From Aurantiochytrium sp. KH105 (lineage: Eukaryota > Sar > Bigyra > Thraustochytrida > Thraustochytriidae): a stretch of DNA of 64,000 nucleotides. The DNA lies in contig BGKB01000158.1 in assembly GCA_003116975.1 (NCBI GenBank), forward strand, positions 62,001 to 126,000. The letters run 5' to 3'. Shown in pieces: positions 56,301-64,000 of the stretch. Made by a program: the position numbers and the translations under genes. Numbering within the stretch: position 1 is the stretch's first letter; each line of letters starts with the position of its first letter. Below the pieces are notes generated by a model that had not been told where the DNA came from, did not search any database, and saw only the letters and a list, made by a program, of their open reading frames with translations.

Positions 56301-59300
56301 TCAAAGGCACGCTGAGCCTGGATTCTCCGGGCGTGAGATTGCGCAAAGAGAGCGACTTGCTTTGCCCCAAGGAACCGTTTCCGCGAAAGAAGCATGCGGA
56401 CCTGTGCTTCGACGCGAAGCGCGGCATTGCGCTGGATCAAAAGCATGTGAGATGCGCGCCACATGCGCGCCATCGCCTGCAGTTGAATTGCTGCGTCCTG
56501 CGCCTGGTGCAAGTTATGAACAGCTGCGCATTTGCGTACCCATGATTGGATGCGCACCGTCGCTGTGCGAATGTAGAGGAACTGCGTGCGGATAACGTGC
56601 ATGCGGAGAACGCTTTCGAGCTTGACTGCGGCCGTTGTCTGCTTTGCCAGAGCGTGACGTGCCGCCCAAGCCCGTGCGAGAGACTGAACCTTGACAATGC
56701 GACGCCGGGTGAGTGCGACTTGGCAGCAGGCACGATGGCGGCGCGCGAGAGATTGAACACGGGTAATGTCGCGAATCTGTGCGCGGCACATGGAACGAGC
56801 ATGCGCACCTCGTACGGCTGCCTGGATAGCCGTCGCTGCTGTATGACGCACGGTCAGCTGCGAACGTACCTGGCATCCCCGCCATGCTGCCTGAATCTCG
56901 ATAATGGATTCCCGAACGAAGCGATACATGCCGCGAATTCGGTCCTGACGAACACAAGCCTGAATTGTGATGGCTGCGCGGGTCATCTCCTGGTAGTGCG
57001 TCTGCGCGAGAGCCATGCGCAAAAAGGCTTGCACCTTGATGCAGGCATCTTCAGCTGCAGCGAAGCGTTTTCGTGCAAAATAAGCGCGCATTGCATTCTG
57101 CAAGACAATTGTCTTCTCCTGCAGCATCGTGTATCGGGTCATATGGTGACGCTGACGTGCCATGGCTTGCAGACGAATCGATGCAGAACGAATTTGCAAC
57201 CACGATATTTCAGCGGCATGGCGGCGCCACACCGTTTGCAGACGAAGTGCCGCGCCTTGCATGCATCTCATCTGCCGACGTACTGCTACTCCACGCGAGA
57301 GAGCCTGCATTGCGATGGCGTGATCTTTCAGCGTGAGGAAGCCGCGACGCACAAGGACGGATCCTCGAACAAAAGCTTGCATGTGCACAACAGCAATCTT
57401 GGAGCGTTGCTGCCAGCGCCGGTCCAGAAACCCGCGAACAAGCGACTGGATCGTCACCGCAGCGGACATCTCGTACAAGAGGTTCATACGCTGGTTGTGG
57501 CCGCGTACAAACGCCTGAATGGCGACCGCGGCAGTCTCCTTGGCGCGAAGGGTTCGCGTCCGAATGCAGGCCTGGTGACGCCGCACGACAGCCTGGACTT
57601 GCACAATCATGCTCAACACAGCGTTATAGATCTCGTACGTAGCACGGCAGCGGAAAAAGGCTTGCAAAGTGATTGCCGCATCGCGCAAATCACAATAGGC
57701 AAGACGCATCGGGTAGCCGCGCGCAAAGGCCTGCAGTTTGCGGGCCATGCGATCCTTGCGAAGAAATTGTCGCGCAAGCAGCCCCCTCGTGTACTTTTGA
57801 ATGACGAGAGCAGCGTCCAGAGACCTCTCTCCGAGTTCGCGCAGGTACCTGCCGCGGTAATGCTGGCGCCAAACGGCCTGGATCCGCGTCGCGGCAGCAA
57901 TTTCATCGCGCGATACGAGCAAACGTGACGAAAGATACGTGACAAAGAGAAGCATCATCTTCTCCTCGGGGACATTCTCGGTATCGAATTGGGGAAGGAG
58001 CACCGGGACGGATCCCAACGCGGTGGCGCACTCGTTGACGAGCTGAAAGTTTGCTCGCTCGTTTTCGAGGCTTCGACGGTACTCTGATCGCGGCATGTCC
58101 TGCACGTTGTGCACAGCCCAGTCGAGATCTGCAGCATAGCTTTCTGGGTGTCTTGCACGGCACACGTCGACGGTGGTCTCGCGAATGGACTCACGCGGAA
58201 GAAGACCCGGATGGTAGTGGTGGATGAGCAGGCAGAGCGCGCGGCCAGAGGCCATGGAGGTCGTAAAGTTGGCCACACGCATGCCATGATGCGCGCAGAT
58301 GCTCTGGCACCAGCGCAATAGAACGTCCATGGCGGCCTCCGTATGCTCAGTCTCTTGGTTTTCTTCTGCGGTGGCCTCTCCGCGCTGCGCCCGCACTTGC
58401 ATCTTGTGATGTTTGGCGAGCTCCTCAGACTTGGCCATGATGCGGGAGGCGGTCTTTCCATGCATGGTACGCACGCGTGATGTCTCGTCACAAAGTGCTT
58501 CCTCTGGGAGGACGCCATCGAGCTTCCACTTGAGGATCATCTTCCACAGCAACGCAAGAGTCTTGCGCCTGTCGCCGTCGACAATGTCGCGGTTGCTGAT
58601 CGTTTCCGGTTTGACGGGCATTTGCGCGCGCGCCAATCCGGCCGCCGTGTTGTGGGAAAATACCAGGCTTACGCCCTGGCGTTCGAGCTCCTTGAGGGCC
58701 ACGTCCGTGTTGTGCAGCTTTTGCAGACGACTGACAGCCGGAGCGCGCATGAGCTCTGACAATGTGCGGTCTCTGTTGTCTGTGAGAAGCTCTACAGCAC
58801 GCGAGAGCCGCAAGCCGTCGCGCAGATCGACAGCCAAATTTGTGACGCGAAAGTCAAACTCGTCGAGTTTGCGCTGTTCGTGGTGCAGCGTGTAGGCGCA
58901 TGAGTTTTGAAGGTGTCGGAGGACATTGCCCTCGCCCGCAAGAAACTCTTTGGCAAAGTTGATGAGCATGTCTGCAGAGGACTTGATCGGGGAGTCCACG
59001 CGAAAGAGGCAGCTTGGGTGATCGATGAGGCTTGCCTGCTTGGCACGGTCCAGGAAGATGACAAGTTTGAGGAAGCGACGCAGGGTGCGCCGGCGCATCT
59101 CTTGCTTGTATTCGGGGTTTTCGTCAAAGAGTCCCTTCTTTGTCGCGCGGTACTCCTCGTCGAGCTCGGGGTCTCCGAGAAAGTATGTCGTCGCGAAACG
59201 CTTCATGGAGCGACGCGCCGCGTGGTGTTGGAGAGTGTGCCCTCCAAGGACGGTGTCGAGACCGATGCGCAGCCATGCATCTTGGTAGCAGAACAGCATG

Positions 59301-60502
59301 TCGAGCACCATGCGCCGCAGCCCGAGATCTTTGAACATGTCGCGATCAGCTCGAATGGAGATGCCTCCGCTCGCAATTTCGCGGTCGATTTGGAGGCTTG
59401 TGGCCTCCATCTCAGGGCTGTGCATGACTACAAAGGCACGTCGCTGCAACGCAGCGTGTCGCTGCTTGCGTGCAAGTTCTGCGAGCGCGAGCCGAGGCAC
59501 CGCCTCGGTCTGCGCCTCTTCACTGACATCGGACATTTCTGGGTCCATGACAAAGTTGAGCCATGCTGCAAAGCCCTTTTCTTGCTTTTCCATCCAGCGC
59601 TCGTCGTAGGACACCTGTCGCATTTTCAGGTCCCGGTGACCAACATTGGTGAGCGTGGTCGACTTTTGTGCATTGGGCTGTCTCCGAAGGCGCAGCGAAG
59701 CAGCTGGGCGGGCAGACTGCGATGTCGTTCGCGATTTTGAGCCGGTTAACGCCGGTTTGGACACATTTGCGTCACGGTCTGCGTTAGTTCTTGCGAGGGA
59801 GTTGTGTGGCCGATTTGCCTTGTCTGACACCCCGAGAGGCGCTTTGTTGACACCACGCGATGAGTTTTCTGTGCCCTTGAATCGGTGCAGAGGTTTCGGG
59901 CCGCCGCCGGTGCTTGCATGGCGCGCTGCCCTCGGTTTGCCTCCGAGGCGGAGTTTCTTATTGTCTGCTGTCTTGGCGACACCGCACACGAAAGCGCCAA
60001 CGCGAATGCGGCGGCGCTGTGCGTTGAGGAGGCTGAAAGAAATGCTCTGACGCACACCGCCAGCGGATGCTGGCCGCCATGCAATCGAGCAGATCGCGGT
60101 GCTTTCGGGGGGGATCTCGTATAGGGCTTCGCCGCCACTTGCATTGAGGATCTCGAAGCCGTTGCGCGTGCTAAAGCGTTCTGCACGGACGGCGACGAGC
60201 TCCGTGGCGTTATTCCGAAGCACAAACTCGCCAACGTAGGGTTCCGCATCCGAAGACTCGAGAACGTTTCGCGAGCCGAAGTCGAGCATGGACTGTTGCT
60301 GCACGTTTTGCAGGACCACTTCCACGCGCGTGGGCTCGTTACCGGCAGCATGCTTTGACTCATCTTCGCCGCGAATGGCAATGTCAAAATTTTCTGGTTC
60401 CTCGTCCAGTCCGAACTCGCTTAGTTCCTGGCTCTCCTCATCCAAGACGCGCACCGCCGGTGGTGGTGTCCATTGGATTTCGAACGCTGTGCCTTTACTC
60501 AT
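53366..60502 (-). CDS. ASPM: ASPM-like spindle-pole protein with about 1250 residues of IQ motifs
   Basis: 2378 residues in one frame. Order: an N-terminal ASH (ASPM-SPD2-Hydin) immunoglobulin-like domain (about 35-165), a linker, two calponin-homology domains (about 530-665 and 720-865), a long array of IQ calmodulin-binding motifs (about 870-2125, with IQxxxR-type cores such as IQAVWRQHYRGRYLR) and a C-terminal Armadillo-like region (about 2150-2350). This is the complete animal ASPM architecture. ASPM focuses microtubule minus ends at spindle poles with katanin and calmodulin. Three 69-residue IQ blocks near the middle of the array are nearly identical (separate entry). The last residues (LRRLLDELDEY) are acidic. 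The architecture call is secure. One frame of this length without introns is notable. Confidence 0.95.
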   Translation of the reverse strand: MSKGTAFEIQWTPPPAVRVLDEESQELSEFGLDEEPENFDIAIRGEDESKHAAGNEPTRVEVVLQNVQQQSMLDFGSRNVLESSDAEPYVGEFVLRNNATELVAVRAERFSTRNGFEILNASGGEALYEIPPESTAICSIAWRPASAGGVRQSISFSLLNAQRRRIRVGAFVCGVAKTADNKKLRLGGKPRAARHASTGGGPKPLHRFKGTENSSRGVNKAPLGVSDKANRPHNSLARTNADRDANVSKPALTGSKSRTTSQSARPAASLRLRRQPNAQKSTTLTNVGHRDLKMRQVSYDERWMEKQEKGFAAWLNFVMDPEMSDVSEEAQTEAVPRLALAELARKQRHAALQRRAFVVMHSPEMEATSLQIDREIASGGISIRADRDMFKDLGLRRMVLDMLFCYQDAWLRIGLDTVLGGHTLQHHAARRSMKRFATTYFLGDPELDEEYRATKKGLFDENPEYKQEMRRRTLRRFLKLVIFLDRAKQASLIDHPSCLFRVDSPIKSSADMLINFAKEFLAGEGNVLRHLQNSCAYTLHHEQRKLDEFDFRVTNLAVDLRDGLRLSRAVELLTDNRDRTLSELMRAPAVSRLQKLHNTDVALKELERQGVSLVFSHNTAAGLARAQMPVKPETISNRDIVDGDRRKTLALLWKMILKWKLDGVLPEEALCDETSRVRTMHGKTASRIMAKSEELAKHHKMQVRAQRGEATAEENQETEHTEAAMDVLLRWCQSICAHHGMRVANFTTSMASGRALCLLIHHYHPGLLPRESIRETTVDVCRARHPESYAADLDWAVHNVQDMPRSEYRRSLENERANFQLVNECATALGSVPVLLPQFDTENVPEEKMMLLFVTYLSSRLLVSRDEIAAATRIQAVWRQHYRGRYLRELGERSLDAALVIQKYTRGLLARQFLRKDRMARKLQAFARGYPMRLAYCDLRDAAITLQAFFRCRATYEIYNAVLSMIVQVQAVVRRHQACIRTRTLRAKETAAVAIQAFVRGHNQRMNLLYEMSAAVTIQSLVRGFLDRRWQQRSKIAVVHMQAFVRGSVLVRRGFLTLKDHAIAMQALSRGVAVRRQMRCMQGAALRLQTVWRRHAAEISWLQIRSASIRLQAMARQRHHMTRYTMLQEKTIVLQNAMRAYFARKRFAAAEDACIKVQAFLRMALAQTHYQEMTRAAITIQACVRQDRIRGMYRFVRESIIEIQAAWRGCQVRSQLTVRHTAATAIQAAVRGAHARSMCRAQIRDITRVQSLARRHRACCQVALTRRRIVKVQSLARAWAARHALAKQTTAAVKLESVLRMHVIRTQFLYIRTATVRIQSWVRKCAAVHNLHQAQDAAIQLQAMARMWRASHMLLIQRNAALRVEAQVRMLLSRKRFLGAKQVALFAQSHARRIQAQRAFDEKFAQVVQVQAGVRALLARKEFLTKRNAAIAVQSSVRAHQAQQHLLRARKVAIFCQSNARRHQTRRVCASKLAQIVQAQAAARTLLERKRFLRERKSIVTVQSLFRARVAQQTLLKAKRAAVFAQAHARRMNAQREFSAKVACVTKTQAFTRAALGRMQYLRTRAAVVKLQSIARTQQATRLAEQHRCAVLTIQSLARGICARSAADARRAAVVEVQAFARTVLARVCFLRTRAAVIKLQSVSRTQQATRLAQQHRCAIVTIQSFARGICARTAAKSRRVAILEVQAFARTALERMQFLRIRTAVIKLQSIARTQQATRLAEQHRYAIVTIQSLARGICARAAANSRRAAILKLQALARRVRAEEELRNAKLAAVTVQTAFRASQARSKLAVSRHAGTVIQAVARMWICQRELAEQRQACNKIQTAWRRHAAQQHFSRIRTSTVKIQAFFRAFEMREIWLVVRRSTVTVQSCARMWAEQSRYKMQRQSALQVQAAWRGRAVRKHIALQHACATRLQAWTRAVQATNAFRATVDKATLIQAAFRGASARNDLRLQHAAATKISSCGRMVVARMEFQRSLRQIIMAQAAVRRLQARVVSCKRRQAVVRIQSLWRRSLVLQRLAVERRAVVCLQALSRGAAARRQVAATRRAVVVMQSLGRMILARRVAMERQRAVVKTQAICRGWLVRESLRGFTRDITLAQSWVRMRQARRRFVSQRDAACKIQCFAKKYCLAHLAQMRGFCKLQAIYRGWKVRAARSKELARIQRRLAAARAKATDDMTLGARTKSALAWLLESKNLGAIRNACETLQVSTRYPTMAEAFLDSTASDVLFALVHSCNRSLPHMKLLEIALQILLQVAKQDRPRNYERLFANKEASASSILDLMQMFRDQVRIFAKALALLDYFCSDSSRAINYIVDNHELQRRLQQIEHILRRKCDINKQHRPGRPGPAQSERVKKEQLEVRQHAKLRRLLDELDEY
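55190..55812. repeat. 207-bp higher-order repeat in the ASPM IQ array
   Basis: Three consecutive near-identical copies of a 207-bp unit (69 codons, two to three IQ motifs). The anchor block encoding RTQQATRLA recurs at about 55331-55361, 55538-55570 and 55745-55775. Similarity between copies is much higher than between other IQ motifs of the gene, indicating a recent internal duplication. Confidence 0.85.
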
Positions 60503-61806
60503 CGTACCGTTTAAAGTCGATGTTTATGTTTGTGTTGCTTTCTTTACCTTTGCTTTGGGAAAGCAAGTCGCGAAGGAGAAAGATGAATGGGCCGCGCTGA
60601 GCTGCTGATGGCGACGTCTAGTCTTGGCTTGCCGTGTTTGCTTCGTGCGCTCGCCCGAATTGTAGGCAGCGCCGACGTAATCGCTCGCGAGGTGAGGACT
60701 GTTTCGTCTGTTTTCTGGGATGAATGAAGGCGAATTTGCAACAGCCCAAAGTCCCCCTGTGTCTTTGCTCTTGCAAGACAAGGCAATGCAAAGCAAAGCA
60801 GTGTAGGGCAAGGCCACCGCCGCCGCCACGCGCTAGCTTGTTGGTCCCGCCCGGTCTTTGAGGCCTCCTCTCCTCCGTTCTAGCCCGAGGGTGGGTCCCG
60901 GCGAGGGTGCTCGGCGATCGCGGCTGCGCGAGTGTGGCCTGTCACGTAAATCGAATTGGTTGCAGATCTGGCTGGGCCTGCTTTTCCCTTACCTGCCAGT
61001 TATTTCTCCTCCTCCGGCTCCTCCTCCTCCTCCTCCTCCTTCTCTTGCGGCGTCGTCGTCGCTTTGCCGCTCGCCGTCTCGCTCTCGAGCCCCGTTTGCG
61101 CGGTCGTTTCGGGCAAGAACTCGGATAACCGTTTTCCGCTCGGCCGCCGCACCGGACCCGGCGACATATCCGCTACCGCCGTGGGTCTGTGTCCTCGTTT
61201 CCGGTACGGGGATAAGATATACCGGACCCCGCGCACGCTTTGAACAGCGGAGCACAGTGGGACGCACTTTTACGACCAAATCAGTCGCGTGGTCGATCAA
61301 TCAGCCAGCCCAAGATGCACGGACGCGAGTCGTTCCAAGTTGCGCGAGAAGACGTCTGTCTTCTCCGAGGATGCGCGCTAGCCCCACTGCACAAAGCAAG
61401 AAAAGAAAGGGAGGAGGATGCGGGCCTGCTGAGAGCAGGCCGGTGCCCGACAGCAAGCTTTCGAGATGGCGACGACCAGATGGAAAAAATAAATGAAGGC
61501 ATGCACAGAGAAATTGGAGAGCGAGAGACTGACAACCTGGGTCGGCAGGTGATGAACGGCAAGCACCTTTGGCAAGCTTGTGAACGTCCTCCTCCTTCCC
61601 TCCTTTCTTTCCATTCTCCTGGCATCGGAATCCCGCTTCTCGAGCTGGGTGGCCGGGCGTGTGGTCGCAGTCCCTGTCCTCGGGGTTCCATGGTTGTAAT
61701 GTGACGGGAGATCATCGAAGGCCGGGCCTGTTGTATACCTGACAGTGAGTATAGGTCGGTATAGGCTACTAGTAAACTCCGAAGATTGGAAAGAATCGAT
61801 GACAAG
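60503..61806. promoter_or_regulatory. 1.3 kb divergent upstream region of ASPM and the GH47 gene
   Basis: It contains an AATGCAAAGCAAAGC run near 60784-60798 (about 290 bp from the ASPM start), a CTCCTCCTC stretch at 61010-61045, and GTATAGG repeats at 61749-61766 before the GH47 start. Overlapping frames here (to about 300 codons on the minus strand) are Ser/Arg-rich and partly antisense to the GH47 gene. None is called. Confidence 0.5.
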
Positions 61807-63753
61807 ATGAGCGACTTGCGATCGCGAGGGGCCGCGACGGCCTCCGGGCGCCCGCCTGCAGCCATGGCGTCCTCCTCGAGCGTGCCCTGGACAATGGCGG
61901 CCGACTGCGCAAACGGCGAGAGCTTGCGGGCAACAACACTCTTCGTCGATAGCAGCAGCAATAGCAGCAGCAGCAACAGCGGCAATGGCGGCATGAACAG
62001 CGACACGTTGCTTGGGAGTACGCGCGACCTGCCACGCTCAGAGAGCGACGCGGACAAGCGGATGGCCAGGATGCATGCACACCAGAACAGACCACGAAGT
62101 ATGGCCGAACTTCTTGGATTCGCCGTCTGTTTCTCAGTCTGTCTGCTGGCGGCTGTCCACCTTGCCACTGTCGCTCGAGATCTCATCGCCCCTTCTCTTC
62201 AAGCTCCATTCAGTCGACGAGGCTCCTTTCGTTCCAACAGTCTCGACTTTTCCGCCAATGCTGCCGACGGCGATGATGACGCAGTTGGCGAAGCGGCACC
62301 CGTCACTGAGCCACATCTGGATGCGGAAGCTGAAGCGCTTGCCAGATCGCGGCAAACTGCGGTCCGCGATGCGTTTTTGCACGCTTGGCGCGGGTACAAA
62401 ACGTACGCCTGGGGCAAGGACTCGCTGCATCCTAAAACAAAACGTGGCAGCGATGATTTCCTTGGCATGGCCATTTCCATTCTGGACAGCATGGACACGG
62501 CTCTCATCATGAATCTTGATGATGTTTTTGAGGAACAGTACGCATGGGTCGTGCAAGAGCTCAAGTTTGGCCATCAAGAAGACATTAACGTTTTTGAAAC
62601 GACAATTCGCGTGGTGGGAGGCCTGCTCAGTGCGTACGCGCTGTCTGGCCGCACGCCGTTGTTGGATCTGGCCGATGATTTAGGGCAAAGACTATTACCT
62701 GCATTTGACAGCAAGACTGGAATCCCGTACGGCACGCTGGGTCTCAAGACAGGGAAAAAGTACAATCCGAGCTGGGTGAGCCAAGCCAGCTCCGTAGCTG
62801 AAGCCGGAACGCTCCAGATGGAGTTTCGGTATTTGGCCAAGCTCACGGGCAAACGCGAGTACCGAAATAAGGTGGACCGCGTCTTGCACTTTTTCGAAAA
62901 GCAGATGCGCACAGGATCGAGCTCCGACGTTTACGACGGACTCTTTCCAATGTATGTCCATCCCGAGACAGGCCGCGCAACGGGAGAACCCATTATTACA
63001 TTTGGCGCGCGGGGTGACAGCCTCTACGAGTATTTTCTGAAGTCTTATCTGCAATCAGACCGCAGCGAGCAGTGGCTTTTGCAAATGTATGAAATATCCA
63101 TGACGGGCATGACAAATCATCTCTTGCATCAGACGAGTGGTCCCGAGCGTTACACCTATCTTGCCGAGCTCAATATGAAGAAACCTTATGATCCCATCAA
63201 AAAAATGGATCACCTCGTGTGTTTCGTGCCGGGCATGTTAGCGCTCGGGTCTGTGCGTGGCGCGGGTTCCAAAGTGGCCCATGATCGGGCCAGGAGCCAC
63301 TTGGCCATTGCAGAGCGCCTCATGCGAACCTGTTATTCCATGTACTCTACCACAGCGACAGGTCTCGCCCCGGAAATCGCGCACATGGACCAGCCTTCGT
63401 CGCCGGAGCTTATGCCCAAGAATGGCGCCAAGCACTCGCTCCTTCGGCCGGAGACTGTCGAGTCGCTCTTTATCCTTTGGCGCGTCACCAAGAAGCAGAG
63501 ATACCGCGACTGGGGCTGGGAAATCTTTCGTGCCATTGAGAACCACGCCCGGGTTTCCTCGGGTGGCTACAGTGGCATCGCCGACGTCACGCAGGTCCCG
63601 CCCAAACTGAACGACAAGATGGACTCGTTTTTCCTCGCCGAGACACTCAAGTACCTCTACTTGCTTTACGCCCCGGACGATTTAGTTCCGCTTGACAAGT
63701 ACGTCTTCTCTACGGAGGCGCATCCCCTGCCTGTCTTTCAATGGGACGAATAA
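61807..63753 (+). CDS. Class I alpha-1,2-mannosidase, glycoside hydrolase family 47
   Basis: 648 residues from the ATG at 61807; the frame opens seven codons earlier at a TTG. It is a type II membrane protein: a Ser-rich cytosolic part with a polyserine stretch (about 45-57), a signal anchor (about 103-125) and a stem. The catalytic domain begins near 175 (AVRDAFLHAWRGYKTYAWGK) and contains FLGMAISILDSMDTALIMNL, VFETTIRVVGGLLSAYALSG, GLAPEIAHM, LLRPETVESLFILWRVT and a final FSTEAHPLP, where the Thr coordinates calcium. These acidic and calcium motifs are intact. Such enzymes trim Man9GlcNAc2 N-glycans in the ER or Golgi. From the motifs alone I cannot say whether it is the ER or Golgi subtype. 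Confidence 0.93.
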   Translation: MSDLRSRGAATASGRPPAAMASSSSVPWTMAADCANGESLRATTLFVDSSSNSSSSNSGNGGMNSDTLLGSTRDLPRSESDADKRMARMHAHQNRPRSMAELLGFAVCFSVCLLAAVHLATVARDLIAPSLQAPFSRRGSFRSNSLDFSANAADGDDDAVGEAAPVTEPHLDAEAEALARSRQTAVRDAFLHAWRGYKTYAWGKDSLHPKTKRGSDDFLGMAISILDSMDTALIMNLDDVFEEQYAWVVQELKFGHQEDINVFETTIRVVGGLLSAYALSGRTPLLDLADDLGQRLLPAFDSKTGIPYGTLGLKTGKKYNPSWVSQASSVAEAGTLQMEFRYLAKLTGKREYRNKVDRVLHFFEKQMRTGSSSDVYDGLFPMYVHPETGRATGEPIITFGARGDSLYEYFLKSYLQSDRSEQWLLQMYEISMTGMTNHLLHQTSGPERYTYLAELNMKKPYDPIKKMDHLVCFVPGMLALGSVRGAGSKVAHDRARSHLAIAERLMRTCYSMYSTTATGLAPEIAHMDQPSSPELMPKNGAKHSLLRPETVESLFILWRVTKKQRYRDWGWEIFRAIENHARVSSGGYSGIADVTQVPPKLNDKMDSFFLAETLKYLYLLYAPDDLVPLDKYVFSTEAHPLPVFQWDE

Positions 63754-63952
63754 TTTGGGGTTTTTTCGAGCTTTTATGTATCGATCGATCGGTCGATTCT
63801 ACATTGATCTCTTTCTCATGCAGTGCTACGCCTTCCTACCGTTTACTACTACGGCACAAGAAATCGGGATTTTGGGCCAAGCCAAACAAACACCAGGCTC
63901 CAAGGACGGCCCGGCTGCGAAGACGCGTACAGCGCGAGAGCAGCGAGTCACC

Positions 63953-64000
63953 ATGCAAGCGCTGATGAACTTCGCCAACAAGGTGGCAACCGGCACGCTA
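63953..64000 (+). CDS. Start of a gene running off the right edge (partial)
   Basis: ATG at 63953 in a strong initiation context (GTCACCATG) opens a frame of 16 codons (MQALMNFANKVATGTL) that runs to the window edge without a stop. About 200 bases separate it from the mannosidase stop, which contain a GATCGATCGGTCGAT repeat at 63781-63796. Too little is present to identify a family. Confidence 0.4.
   Translation, partial: MQALMNFANKVATGTL

Noticed and set aside
56546-57928. 460-codon plus-strand frame
   Set aside because: Antisense of the ASPM IQ array, kept open by its repetitive codon pattern.
61281-62186. 301-codon minus-strand frame
   Set aside because: Its 5' half is antisense to the GH47 gene and the rest is Ser/Arg-rich upstream DNA without a domain.

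Overview
This is a 64 kb piece of a eukaryotic nuclear genome. It carries single-copy eukaryotic housekeeping genes on both strands: KEOPS Kae1/OSGEP, SRP receptor alpha, CPSF160, ABCE1, cyclin Y, NOC2, DPH7, ASPM, a GH47 mannosidase and a GDP-hexose phosphorylase. Most genes are uninterrupted reading frames about 2-3 kb apart with GC-rich codons, and at least one spliceosomal-intron gene is present. Compact, mostly intronless, GC-rich DNA with 7TM receptors and piggyBac-type elements suits a heterotrophic protist. My best guess is a stramenopile of the labyrinthulid/thraustochytrid type, inferred from style and not from a marker gene. No tRNA, rRNA, CRISPR array or bacterial-type operon was seen.

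Layout. 1-5.5 kb: a possible ABC-transporter tail, a short membrane-anchored kinase-like protein, a repeat-rich stretch, a small probably acylated coiled-coil protein, and OSGEP. 5.5-15.3 kb: a sulfotransferase-like protein, a hidden six-exon CENP-M gene overlapping it tail to tail, SRP receptor alpha and CPSF160. 16-23.2 kb: ABCE1, a four-helix membrane protein, an MFS transporter and a cyclin Y-like protein. 24.2-28.6 kb: two tandem 7TM paralogues and a glycosyltransferase-like type II membrane protein. 29.2-33 kb: a piggyBac-like element that also encodes a YqaJ-type nuclease and is split by an internal inversion. 33.6-42.6 kb: a WD40 protein, two proteins of unknown function, a mitochondrial-looking phosphoesterase, a 533-aa orphan, an assembly N with a broken gene beside it, and a small coiled-coil protein. 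43.4-53.2 kb: a DHHC palmitoyltransferase, GDP-hexose phosphorylase, an AGFG-like ArfGAP, NOC2 and DPH7. 53.4-64 kb: ASPM, the GH47 mannosidase and the first codons of another gene.

The genes do not form one pathway. Recurring themes are translation and ribosome biology (OSGEP, ABCE1, NOC2, DPH7, SRPRA), mitosis (CENP-M, ASPM, cyclin Y) and secretory or membrane biology (SRPRA, GH47, DHHC, ArfGAP, the glycosyltransferase-like and sulfotransferase-like proteins). Several pairs are divergent with short shared upstream regions.

The two results most worth following are the multi-exon CENP-M gene at 7328-8443, reconstructed by hand from splice sites, and the transposon at 29237-32953. In the transposon, inverting 657 bp computationally joins three pieces into one frame of about 1238 codons carrying zinc knuckle, DDE transposase, PD-(D/E)XK nuclease and Cys-rich finger. 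Some starts given here are downstream of the longest frame, because the longest frames often begin at GTG or TTG; the first convincing ATG was used.
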